From Aristolochia californica (taxonomy: Eukaryota > Streptophyta > Magnoliopsida > Piperales > Aristolochiaceae): a stretch of DNA of 64,000 nt. Position 1 is the stretch's first letter; each line of letters starts with the position of its first letter. Below the pieces are notes generated by a model, which saw only the letters and a list, made by a program, of their open reading frames with translations, had not been told where the DNA came from and did no database searches. The DNA is taken from contig JARWKL010000009.1 in the NCBI GenBank assembly GCA_029961685.1, forward strand, positions 10,177,258 through 10,241,257, in the 5' to 3' direction. The position numbers and the translations under genes were made by a program. Of this stretch, positions 30,555 through 41,580 are shown one piece after another.

Positions 30555-31374
30555 TGTTATGGTCCTTCGCCATGGATCTAGTAACTCGGCGAGTTGAATA
30601 AGAATCCATCACTGTTTGAGGGTTTCTTAACACGTTTTTTGTGAAAAGAACTCTCTTCTACTTTTCCTTTCATGTTAGGATTGAAAAGGACTTTCCATTT
30701 CTCAATTATAGATTCAACCAGCAAGTTAAAGAAATGTTTAAGCACTCAGATATGAAAACCCTATTTTATAACTCACGTCAATAGGTATAAATCCCTAAAA
30801 CCATGCATCTACTATCTTATACGTAAAAGAGACCAGAGAAGACCGTTCCAAACTCGGAAAAGGTAATCAGAAATACCTCTTGAAGATCTCCTCCACCTAG
30901 CGACTCGAATGCCTCCTCCTTTGATGACAAGGCTCACGCAAACCTCCTCCTCTTGCTACTGGTTCGTGGCAGAGATAGATTGCTCTTGCAAATTGGAAGA
31001 GAAGGGTGATTCCTCTTCCTCTTCCTCCCACGATCTCCTCAATGACTCTTCAATGGATGCAGCAAACCACCAAGAGAGTTCACGCCAAGAACCCTAGAAT
31101 AGGGAGCTTAGCAAGAACCTAATTACTCTATTTTAATCTAAATCCGAACTTACCATTATTTCTCCTTCCTTACCCTTTAAATAGGGTCATTCACGCCAAG
31201 ATAGGTTAGGGATAGGGTTATAAATCCCAACAATACCCCTACCTTCAAGTCTTATTACATACTCAATAAAATTCGAAATTAAAAGTAACATAAATAATAA
31301 AAGTAAAAGTAGGTGACTCAGTGAGTCATTGTCTCCTCCTCTGAGTGACTCGGTTTGCTATTGAGTCCATAACA
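30555..31374 (-). repeat. Gypsy F 3' LTR (820 bp)
   Basis: TGTTATGGTCC...CCATAACA. Collinear with 41547-42364. It keeps CCCTTTAAATAGGG (31173-31186) and a telo-box-like AGGTTAGGGATAGGG. Confidence 0.92.
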
Positions 31375-34132
31375 TCTGCCTCCCCTTGGAGAAAGAGCTT
31401 GTCCTCAAGCTCATAAGCTGGATAGACCTGTTTGAAGGTCTCTAACCGCTCCCATGTCTCTGCCTTGGGGTCTGTAGCGGTCCACTGCATGAGGATGTCC
31501 CATTGGTCATTCGTCACACGCGCCCATAACTCCGCGTAGGTTGTCAGAATGGCGTTGTCATTGTCCACTGGAGGAAGTAGGGGTTGGCCCCTTGTAAGGT
31601 TTTAGGAGTAAGACATGAAACACATCATGCAGCTGCGCTGTGTCCGGTAATTTTAGTTGATACGCCACCTGCCCTATGCATCGAACGATGGCAAAGGGCC
31701 CAAAATACTCGGGGGAGAGCTTATGGCACGCTGGCCTGGAGAGAGAGTGCTGTCGGTACTGCCGGAGACGTAGCCAAACATTGGCCCCAACCACATAGGA
31801 GACATCCCGGTAGCCCTTGTTGTAAGTCGTAGTCATCCAGTCCTGAGCCTTTTGTAGCTGGTCTGTAATTGTCTTCAACATCTGATCTCGATCTATGAGC
31901 GCCTCATCAATGGCGTCCACACGGGTGGTCCCTCCCATAAAGAACTCGGAAAGGAGAGGACTGCAAGGCTGAGTGGAATGAAGTGTTATAACAGTATTCT
32001 GCCCAGGGTAGCCACTGAACCCATTGTTTCGGTTGATCTCCTATGAAGCACAGGAGATACATCTCGAAGGTCCAATTAACCACCTTGGTTTGGCCATCCA
32101 TCTGAGTGAGATAGGCGGAGGAGAATTTCAATTGCGTGTCACTAAGGTGAAACAGTTCCCTCCAGAAAGTACTCATGAAAACAACATCTCGATCACTGAC
32201 AATAGTTTATGGGATGCCATGTAAGTGTACAATATGCTCCAAGAAGGTCTGTGCCACACGAGCTGCCGTGTAGGGGTGAGCCATCAGGATAAAATGACCA
32301 TACTTGGAGAAGCGATCAACCACCACAAACAAAACAGACTTCCCGGCTGAGAGGGGAAGACCCTCCATGAAGTCCATCGAAATATCTGCCCATACTAGAG
32401 TAGGGAGAGCTAGAGGCTGGAGAAGACCCGCAGGACTCAAATGATCTGATTTGTTCCTTTGACACACCTGACAGTCGGAGACATATGTAGTAATGAAGGA
32501 CTTCATAGCTGGCCAATAGAAATCTGCCCGAAAACAGCACAACGTCTTCTGTAATCCCTCATGGGTAGAATCATGATAAGCCGAGAGAATGGCTAGAATC
32601 AACTTGGACTGGCTAGAAGGTAAATCCGCTTCTTATAGCAAATTAGTGAATCCCGAACGGACCACTTAGAATCCATTTCCCCATTGGAAATTTTACGGTG
32701 CAGCTCCTGTAGTGCTGGAAGTGTGGCTTGTGCATCGCACACCATGTCTAGAATGAGGAAACACGGCTGACTAACGACATAGACGAGTTGCTGATGTTCA
32801 AAACGTTTGGACAAGGCATCCACGCCTTCTTTAATCTGCCTGCACGATACTTAATTGAGAAATCAAAGCCCATCAACTTACTAATCTAATGCTGCTGTGG
32901 TGAGACGCCGCTCAAGTAAGAACTTGAGACTATAATGATCAGTACAGATGTGAAAAGTATGTCCCCATAAATACGGCCACCAATGTTGGACTGCCTTGGC
33001 CAACCCGATCAGCTCTCGTTCATATGCAGCCAATTTCTGATAACGAGAGGATAACTGTTGACTGAAATAAGCAATGGGGTGGGAGTTCTGATGCAACACA
33101 GCCCCAATGCCCCCACCAAAAGCATCACATTCTATCACAAACAAGTCATCAAAATTTGGAAGCTGTAAAACCGGTGTAGATGCAAAAGCATTCTTGAGTG
33201 CGTCAAATGACTTGGAAGCCTCCTCGTTCCACTGAAAGGAATTCTTTTTGAGGAGGTTTGTCAAAGGTGCTGCCAATAGACCATAACTCCGAATAAATTT
33301 TCGGTAATAGCCTACCAAACCCAAGAATCCGTGTAATGCTGAACAAGATTGAGGTTGTGGCCACTCACTAATGGCCTGAATCTTCTTGGGATCGACATTG
33401 ATCCCTTCATGGGAAATAATGTGGCTCAAGTAAGCAACATGAGATTCCCCAAAGGAGCATTTGGACTTCTTCAAATATAATTGATGTGCTCGCAATAATT
33501 CAAAGACAATTCTCAAATGTGCTAAATGGTCATCTCGAGACTTGCTATAAATGAGTATATCATAAAAAAAGACAAGTACGAATTTCTGAAGGTAAGAGCT
33601 AAATACCTCATTCATTAGCACCTGGAAAGTAGAAGGAGCATTAGGAAGCCGAAAAGGCATGACCAAAAATTCAAAGTGGTTGTGATGTGTTCGGATCGCT
33701 GTCTTTTCAATATCTGCTGGATGCATGCGAATCTAACGATAACCTGATCGTAAGTCTAATTTTGTGAAGAAACACGATCCATGTAGCTCATCGAGGAGCT
33801 CCTCCACCACCGGAATGGGAAATTTATTTTTTACTATCAGCGCGTTCAACTCCTAATAATCAACACAAAAGATCCATGTCCCATCATGTTTCTTCACGAG
33901 CAGAACTGGAGAAGAGAAGGGGGACCTACTGCTGCAAATAAGGCCTTGTTGGAGCATCGCCTAACACTGTCTTTCAATCTCATCTTTCTGGAGGTGAGGA
34001 TACCAATACGGATGAAAAACTACCACATCTGACCCGGATTTCAAACATATCCGGTGATCACACTGTCTCAACGGGTGGAGCCTTGTAGGCTCATAGAAAA
34101 GGTCGGAGAACTCATCAATAAGACCATCAATA
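31326..34132 (-). pseudogene. Gypsy F pol (RT-RH-INT-chromodomain), broken
   Basis: In minus-strand order: RT N-terminus (34132-33727, several stops); RT/RNase H (33726-32881) with VFFYDILIYS, where the first catalytic Asp is Tyr, and ECDAFGGGIGAVL; DALSKRFEHQQ (32823-32599); integrase zinc domain (HDSTHEG, CQVCQRN) and start of the core in 32602-32207; core remainder (SSAYLTQMDGQTKVVNWTF, 32176-31907) with the catalytic Glu changed to Lys; C-terminal domain (31938-31558) and chromodomain-like tail (31568-31326) with DILMQWTATDPKAETWE. It ends in the LTR with RVTQRRRQ. Confidence 0.85.
31375..31391 (-). promoter_or_regulatory. Polypurine tract of gypsy F
   Basis: The minus strand reads CTCCAAGGGGAGGCAGA directly before the LTR. 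In frame it encodes L-Q-G-E-A-D of the pol tail. E (34951-34967) and D (4419-4435) have the same arrangement. Confidence 0.8.
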
Positions 34133-34950
34133 TGTTATGGTCCCTAGCCATGGATCTAGTAACTCGGCGAGTCAAATAGGATCCAACACTGTTAGAGGGT
34201 TTCTTAACATGTTTTTTGTGAGAAGAAACTCTCTTTTACTACCTTCTCACGTTATAATATAAAAGGAGTTTCCTTTTCTCAATTATAGATGCACCAAATC
34301 AATCAAGAGACTGTTTAAGGATCCAATTATGAAACCCCACTTTATACCTCACGTCAATGAGTAGGGTTTCTGAATTCATGCAACTACCAATGTTGTACGT
34401 AAAGAAGTCAGTCTATAGCTCTTCTAAACTTGAAAAAGATAGATAAAAATACCTCTTGAAGACCTCCTTCAATCAGCAACTCGAAAACCTCTTTCTTGAT
34501 GCTAAGGCTCACGCAAAACCTCCTTTCCTCATTGCTGGTTCATGGAAGAGATGGATAACTATTGCAGCTTGGAATAGAAGGATGATTCCTCTTCCTTTTC
34601 CTTCCACGATTTCCTCAAAGACTCCCCAATGGATGAAGCAAACCACCAAGGATAGATCACGCCAAGAACCCTAGGATAGGGAACCTAGCAAGAACCTAAT
34701 CACTCTATTTTAATCTAAGTCCTAACTTACTTTATTTCTCATTCCTTACCCTTTAAATAGGGTCATTCACGCCAAGATAGGTTAGGGTTAGGGTTATAAA
34801 TCCCAACTATACCCCTACCATCAAGCCTTATTACATAATCAATCAAATTCGAAATTAAAAGCAACATAAGTAATAAAAGTAAAAGTAGGTGACTTGGAGA
34901 GTCATTGTCTCCTCTTCTGAGTGACTCGGTGTGCTATTGAGTCCATAACA
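34133..34950 (-). repeat. Gypsy E 3' LTR (818 bp)
   Basis: TGTTATGGTCCCTAGCC...CCATAACA. The first codons carry the end of pol. Confidence 0.95.
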
Positions 34951-37794
34951 TCTGCCTCCCCTTGGAGAAAGAGTTTGTCCTCAAACTCATAAGCTGGATA
35001 AACCTGTTTGAAGGTCTCTAACCGCTCCCATGTCACTGCCTCGGGGTCTGTAGCGGTCCACTGCACGAGGATGTCCCACTGGTCATTTGTCACATGCGCC
35101 CGTAACACCGCGTAGGGTGTCAAAATGACGTGGCCATTGTCCACTGGAGGAAGGAATGGTGGGGAAGAAGGGGTTGGCCCCTTGTGAGGTTTCAGTAGTG
35201 AGACATGAAACACATCATGTAGCTTCGTTGTGTCTGACAATTGTAGTTGATACGCCACCTGCCCGACGTGTCGAATAATAGCAAAGGGCCCAAAGTACTT
35301 GGGGGAGAGCTTATTGCACGTTGGCCCGGCGGGAGAGTGATGTCGGTACTGTAGAAGACGTAGCCACACATAGTCCCCAACCGCATATGAGACATCCCGG
35401 TGGCCCTTGTTGTAAGCCGTAGTCATTCGGTCCTGACCCTTTTGTAGCCGGTCTGTAAACATCTTCAACACCTGATCTCGATCTATGAGTGCCTCATCAA
35501 TGGCATCCACACGGGTGGTGCCTCTAGTATAAGAGAGAAGCCTCGGGGGGTCCCTCCCATAAAGAACCCGAAAAAGAGAGGACTGCAAGGCCGAGTGGAA
35601 TGAAGTGTCATAGCAGTATTCTGCCCAGGGTAGCCATTGAACCCACTGTTTCAGTCGATTCCCACTAAGCACTGAAGTTACTCCTCGATGGTCCGATTAA
35701 CCACCTCGGTTTGGCCATCCATCTGAGGGTGATATGCGGAGGAAAATTTCAATTGTGTTCCACTCGGTCGAAACAGTTCCCTCTAGAAAGTACTTGTGAA
35801 AACAGTGTCCCGGTCACTCACAATAGATTCAGGAATGCCATGTAAGCGTACAATATGCTTCAAGAAGGTATGTACCACGCGAGCTGCCATGTAGGGGTGA
35901 GCCATCGGGATAAAATGACCATACTTGAAGAAACGATCAACCACCACAAACAAAACAGACTTCCCAACTGAGAGGGGAAGACCCTCCACGAAGTCCATCG
36001 AAATATCTGCCCATACCTGAGTAGGGAGAGCGAGAGGCTGGAGAAGACCTGCAGGACTCAAATGATCTGATTTGTTCCTTTGACATACCTGACAGTCAGA
36101 GACATATGTAGTAATGGAGGACTTCATAGCCGGCCAATAGAAATCCACCCGAATACGCCACAACGTCTTCTGTAACCCCTCATGGGTAGAATCATGATAA
36201 GCCGAGAGAATGGCTGGAAGCAACTCAGACGTGGTCGGAAGGTAAATCCACTGCTTATAGCAAATTTGTGAATCATGAATGGACCACTTAGAATCCATCT
36301 CCCCATTAGAAATTTTGTGGTGCAGCTCCTGTAGTGTTGGAAGTGTGGCATGCGCATCACGGACCATGTCTAGAATGAGAAAACGCGTTTGGCTGATGGC
36401 ATAGACAAGCTGCTGATGTTCAAAATGTTTGGACAAGGCATCCGCTGCCTTGTTTAATCTGCCCGCACTATACTCCACTGAGAAATCAAAGCCCATCAAC
36501 TTACTAATCCAATGTTGTTCTGGTTTCGTTGTGAGACGATGCTCAAGTAAGAACTTGAGACTATCATGATCAATACAGAAGAGAAAAATACGGCCCCATA
36601 AATACGGCCACCAGTATTGGACCACCTTGGCCAACTCAATCATCTTGGGTTCATATGCAGCCAATTTCTGATAATGAGAGGCCAACTATCGACTGAAATA
36701 AGCAATGGGTGGGAGTTCTGATGCAACACTGCCCCAATGCCGCCACCAGAAGCATCACATTCTATCATAAATAAGTCATCAAAATTTGGAAGCTGTAACA
36801 CCGGTGTAGATGCAAGAGCATTCTTGAGTGCGTCAAATGCCATGGAAGCCTCCTCGTTCCACTGAAAGGAATTCTTTTTAAGGAGGTTTGTCAATGGTGC
36901 TGCCAATGAACCAAAACTCTGAATAAATTTTTGGTAATAGCCTGCCAAACCCAAGAATCTACGTAATGCTGAGCAAGACTGAGGCTATGGCCACTCACTA
37001 ATGGCCTGAATCGTCTCGGGATCAACAGTGACCCCCTCATGGGAAATAATGTGGCACAGGTAAGCAACATGAGATGCCCCAAAGGAGCATTTGGACTTCT
37101 TCAAATATAGTTGGTGTGCTCACAATAAATCAAAATACAATTCTCAAATGTGCTAAGTGGTCATCTCGAGACTTGCTATATATGAGTATATCATAAAAAA
37201 AAAAACAAGTACGAATTTCTGAAGGTAAGAGCTAAATACCTCATTCATCAGCGCTTGGAAAGTAGAAGGAGCATTTGATAGCCCAAAAGGCATGACCACA
37301 AATTCAAAGTGGTTGTGATGTGTTCGAAACGCCGTCTTTTCAATATCTGCTGGATGCATGTGAATCTGATGTTACCCAGACCGTAAGTTTAATTTTGTGA
37401 AGACCCATGATGCATGTAGCTCATCGAGGAGCTCCTCCACCACTGGAATGGGAAATTTGTCTTTCACTGTCAACGCGTTCAACTCACGATAATCAACACA
37501 AAAACACCAAGTCCCATCATGTTTCTTCACGAGCAGAACTGGTGAAGAGAAGGGGGGCCTACTGCTATGAATAAGACCCTGTTGTAGCATCGCCTGACAC
37601 TGTCTTTCAATCTCATCTTTCTGGAGGTGAGGATACCGATACGGACGAACAACTACCACATCTGACCCTGCTTTCAAACATATCCGATGATCACACTGTC
37701 TGAGCAGGGGGAGCCCTGTAGGCTCACATAAAAGGTCAGAAAACTCATCAATAAGACCATCAATACTACCTGCTGAATTATCCGGGGCAGTCAA
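34902..37794 (-). pseudogene. Gypsy E pol (RT-RH-INT-chromodomain), frameshifted
   Basis: 37794-37372 has the RT N-terminus (CDHRICLK, FCVDYRELNALTVK). 37359-37153 continues through [16 protein letters not shown] and breaks at a poly-A run (37195-37205) beside the catalytic site, where the codon for the first Asp also reads Tyr. 36954-36640 has the connection and RNase H (ECDASGGGIGAVL). 36685-35783 has the RNase H end, the integrase zinc domain (HDSTHEG, CQVCQRN) and the core start (ISMDFVEGLP, SDRDTVF). 35672-34902 holds the integrase C-terminus, VGDYVWLRL, LSPKYFGPF and the chromodomain DILVQWTATDPEAVTWE. It ends SIAHRVTQKRRQ about 48 bp inside the LTR. Confidence 0.88.
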
Positions 37795-39049
37795 AGAATG
37801 AATGTGCTCCTATGTTTCTGTCTGACTTCCTTGTAGGAACACTTGGCTTCCACGTAGGACAAAATTCATTGTCAATGCAGAAAATTCCCACAAAATTGGT
37901 CCCAATATTTGTAACCATTTGATTCCCAACACCACATCAAAACCAGCCAGAGGAATAACAAAAAACTCAGCATGAAACAAAGTAGTGCCAATAGTAAAAT
38001 TTACCGCCTTGCTGATTTCGTAGCTAGGAACCTTCTCCCCATTGGCCACTGAGACTATGGCTGTCGGATGGGGAAGAATCTGTAACTACAGGTGCTGGGC
38101 AGCCATCAAACTAAGAAAATTGTTGGTACTCCCTGAGTCCACTAGGCCCACGAGTTCCCAATCAAAGATTTGAGCTCTAACATGCATGGTTTTGGGCGAC
38201 TTTTGCCTAGTAATTGCATGCAAGGAAATTTTCGGTGGTGCTTCCTCTATCATATCCTCTGTCACCTTGATATCATCATCTTCAACCGTATCAATTAAAA
38301 ACAATCTTTTGCACTGATGACCAACCCAATATGGTTCATCATAGTTGTAACACAGATTTTTGGACCGCCTCTCCATCATCTCAGCACTCGTCAATTTTTT
38401 TATGTACTGTGGTGGATGACTGGTCGATTTCATATCCCCTAGTAAAGTGGTGCTCAGAGTGTGTCTGGGAGGAGGTATTGTGGTATGAACCCCCTGAGGA
38501 TAATTGTGTCTGCTCTGCCAGGTGGAGGAAGTGCTCCTCTCCGCAGACCATGTGGGTCGTCTGTGCAGGGCCTTCTGCCACAATTCTAAAGCACGGGCTA
38601 CATTCATCGCGTGTGATAATGTAATCGGTGCATAGAGCTCCACCTCAAGCTTTAATGCCTCTGTCATGCCTGCTGTAAATAACGCCACTTGCTGGTCCAC
38701 TCGTACCATACCATTTTCTCATGCTAAATTTTCCTGGAACAGTTTCTGATATTGCTCCACGGAACCAGTTTGTCATAACAGAACCAAATCACCCAAGGGA
38801 TTGCTGTAGACAGGAGGACCAAAATGAAGAGAGCATAAATTCTTAAATTTTTCCCACTCCACAACTGGTCTATTCTCCTCAACTTGTTGATACTAGAGTT
38901 GTGCTTCTCCCAGTAAGTGGAAAACAGTCATCCCCACTTTATCATACGTTGGTACTCTCTGATGGGCAAAAAACTTTTCGTAGCTCTATAGCCATACCAA
39001 AGGGTCTTCTGACCCATTATAAGTGGGTAATTCGAGTTTAGTGTACCTA

Positions 39050-39232
39050 GGTACAGTGCCTCCTCCCTGGTGCAAGGGTCCCCCAGGATGAAGGGTCCTT
39101 GCTGGCCAGGTACAGTGCCTCCTCCCTGGTGGAAGGGTCCCCCTGGGATGAAGGGTCCTTGCTGGCCAGGTATAGTGCCTCCTCCCTGGTTGAATGGCCC
39201 CCCCAGAATGAAGGGTCCTTGCTGGCCAGAGA
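39050..39232 (-). repeat. 60 bp coding minisatellite in gypsy E gag, three units
   Basis: Three head-to-tail 60 bp units each begin (plus strand) AGGTA.AGTGCCTCCTCCCT and end GAAGGGTCCTTGCTGGCC. Gypsy F has a single unit at 41230-41300. Confidence 0.92.
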
Positions 39233-39484
39233 AACTCGTGTGCCTCGTAAACTCATCTCCCCCTCTGTTATATGAATGATCCCCTCCTCTTTGCTCTGGA
39301 GTTGTATTCCTTCTAGTAGTCATACCAGTCTCCATGCTCTCCATTCTTCCATTCAAGGTCTCCATACCAATATCAACCTTAGATAACCTCTCCTCCAATT
39401 CAGCAAATCTTTTCTCATTATTTGCATTGCCTTTGAGGATAGCTTCAAGCAATTCATGGATGCTGATATCTGCTGGGTTACCCT

Positions 39485-39496
39485 GCTCTGATACCA
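39485..39496 (-). promoter_or_regulatory. Primer-binding site of gypsy E
   Basis: The minus strand reads TGGTATCAGAGC, exact for initiator-Met tRNA, three bases inside the LTR. It is in frame with gag as V-S-E. Confidence 0.92.
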
Positions 39497-39499
39497 AGT

Positions 39500-40328
39500 T
39501 GTTCTGGTCCCTAGCCATGGATCTAGTAACTCAGCAAGTCAAATAAGGATCCAGCACTGTTAGAGGGTTTCTTAACACTTTTTTTCTAAAAAGAAACTCT
39601 CTTTTACTTCCCTCTCATGTAATAATTGAAAAGGAGTTTCCTTTTCTCAATTATAGATGCACCAAATCAATCAATAGACTGTTTAAGGATCCAATTATGA
39701 AACCCCACTTTATACCTCATGTCAATGAGTAGGGTTTCTGAATTCATGCAACTACCAATGTTGTATGTAAAGAAGACAGTCTATAGCTCTTCTAAACTCG
39801 GAAAAGATAGATAAAAATACCTCTTGAAGACCTCCTTCAATCAGCAACTCAAAAATCTCTTTCTTGATGCTAAGGCTCACGCAAAACCTCCTTCCCTCAC
39901 TGATGGTTCGTGGAAGAGATGGATAACTATTGCAGCTTGGAAGAGAAGGATGATTCCTCTTCCTTTTCCTTCCACAATCTCCTCAAAGACTCCCCAATGG
40001 ATGCAACAAACCACCAAGGATAGTTCACGCCAAGAACCCTAGGATAGGGAACCTAGCAATAACCTAATTACTCTATTTTAATCTAAATCCAAACTTACTC
40101 TATTTTTCATTCCTTACCCTTTAAATAGGGTCATTCATGCCAAGATAGGTTAGGGTTAGGGTTATAAATCCCAACTAATCCCAACTATACCCCTACCTTC
40201 AAGTCTTATTACATAATCAATCAAATTCGAAATTAAAAGCAACATAAGTAATAAAAGTAAAGGTAGGTGACTTGGAGAGTCATTGTCTCCTCCTCTGAGT
40301 GACTCGGTGTGCTATTGAGTCCATAACA
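39500..40328 (-). repeat. Gypsy E 5' LTR (829 bp)
   Basis: Collinear with 34133-34950. The terminal TGTTATGG is TGTTCTGG here. A TATA-like TTTAAATAGGG lies at 40120-40130 and GTTAGGGTTAGGGTTATA at 40149-40166. Confidence 0.93.
40119..40166 (-). promoter_or_regulatory. Probable LTR core promoter of gypsy E
   Basis: On the minus strand a telo-box-like AACCCTAACCCTAAC is followed by a short spacer and CCTATTTAAAGGG. Equivalent modules, often with an ACGT core between them, occur in the LTRs of D, F, M, G and the solo LTR. This is inference from position and conservation. Confidence 0.55.
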
Positions 40329-41580
40329 CAATACTGCTTGCTAAAATATCCGGGGCAGTCAGAGAATGAATGTGTTGTTGTGTCTCTGTCTATCTTCCTT
40401 GTAGGAGTACTTGGCTACCACTTAGGACAAAACTCATTGTCAATGTAGAAAAGTCCTAAAAAATGGGTCCCAATGTTTGTAACCATTTGATTCTGAACAC
40501 CATATCGAAACCAGCCCGATACGGTTCATCACAGTTGAAACACAAATTTTTGGACCGCTTTTCCGCTATCTCAGCACTTGTCAATTTTTTTATGTACTGA
40601 GGTGGATGACTGCTCGATTTCATATCCCCTGGTAAAGTGGTGCTTGGAGTGTGTCTAGGTGGAGGTTGTGGTCTGAAGCCCCGGAGGATAATTGCATCTG
40701 CTCTGCCAGGTGGAGGAAGTGCTCTTCTCCCCAGACAACGTGGGTCATCTGTCCAGGGCCTTTTGTCGCTGTTCTAAAGCATGGGCTATATTCATCGTAC
40801 TGGATAAGTTAATCGGTGCATAGAGCTACCTCAAGCTTTGATGCCTCCATCAGGCGTGCTATAAATAGTGCCACTTGCTAGTCCACTAGTACCATACTGT
40901 TTGCTCATGCTAATTTTTCCTGGAACAGTTTTTGATATTGCTCCATGGAACCAGTTTGTCATAACAGAACCAAATCACCCAAAGGATTGCTGTACGCAAG
41001 AGGACCAGAACGAAGAGAGCATAAATTCTTAAATTCTTCCCAATCAACAACCGGTCTATCTGCCTCTACCTGTTGATACCAGAGTTGTGCTTCTCCCAGT
41101 AAGTGGAAAATAGCCATCCCCACTTTCTCATACGCTGGTACTCTTTGATGGCCAAATTTTTTTTCGCATCAATATAGCCATACCAAAGGGTCTTCTGACA
41201 CATTATAAGTGGGATTTTCGAGTTTAGTATACCTGGGTATAGTGCCTCCTCCCTGGTTGAAGGGTCCCCCATAAATGAAGGGTCCTTGTTGGCCAGAGAA
41301 ACTCATGCGCCTCGTAAACTCATCTCCCCCTCTGTTATATGAATGGTGCCCTCCTCTTTGCTCTGGAGTTGTGTTCCTTCCAGTAGCCAGACTAGCCTCC
41401 ATGCAGTCCATTTTTCCATTCAAAGTCTCCATACTGATATCAACTTTAGAGAACTTTTCCTCCAATCCAGCAAATCTTCTCTCATTCTCTGCCCTGTCTT
41501 CTGCCTGACCTTTGAGGATAGCTGTTACCCTACTCTGATATCAAGTTGTTATAGTCCCTCGCCATGGATCTAGTAACTCG
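40329..41580 (-). pseudogene. Gypsy F gag and protease remnant
   Basis: Gag starts at the LTR ATG (about 41566) as MARDYNNLISE, then a stop replaces the conserved Gln. The frame 41465-41169 has KFSKVDISMETL and GGGTIPRYTKLENPTYN. The core and knuckle region (41160-40510) is full of stops. The protease is reduced to its C-terminal third (40329-40510). The deletion relative to E removes the DSG active site. Confidence 0.75.

Larger units (their letters stand above)
37810..39520 (-). pseudogene. Gypsy E gag and protease, frameshifted
   Basis: Gag starts at the LTR ATG (about 39518) as MARDQNNLVSEQGNPADIS, so the primer site is translated in frame. A coiled-coil-like segment (KRFAELEERLSKV) follows, then three 20-residue repeats of the GQQGPFI.GGPF.QGGGT type. 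A one-base indel in the third repeat shifts the frame. 38709-38086 holds the gag core end, the knuckle CYNYDEPYWVGHQC (second Cys to Tyr) and the protease start LVDSGSTNNFLS. 38049-37810 completes the protease (PLAGFDVVLGIKWL). Confidence 0.85.
34133..40328 (-). mobile_element. Ty3/gypsy chromovirus element E, complete (6.2 kb)
   Basis: LTRs are at 34133-34950 (3') and 39500-40328 (5'), with a perfect target duplication CAATA (34128-34132 and 40329-40333). The initiator-Met primer site (39485-39496) and polypurine tract (34951-34967) are present. All domains from gag to chromodomain are present, with a few frameshifts. It belongs to the same family as F, into whose protease-RT region it inserted, so it is the youngest of the three layers here. 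Confidence 0.95.

Noticed and set aside
34456..34674. Plus-strand 72-residue frame repeated at 39824 and similar at 30909
   Set aside because: It is antisense to the LTRs of gypsy E and F and repeats only because the LTR repeats.
39050..39232. Regular 60 bp repeats considered as a CRISPR array
   Set aside because: Units abut with no unique spacers, are in frame in gag, and the genome is a plant.
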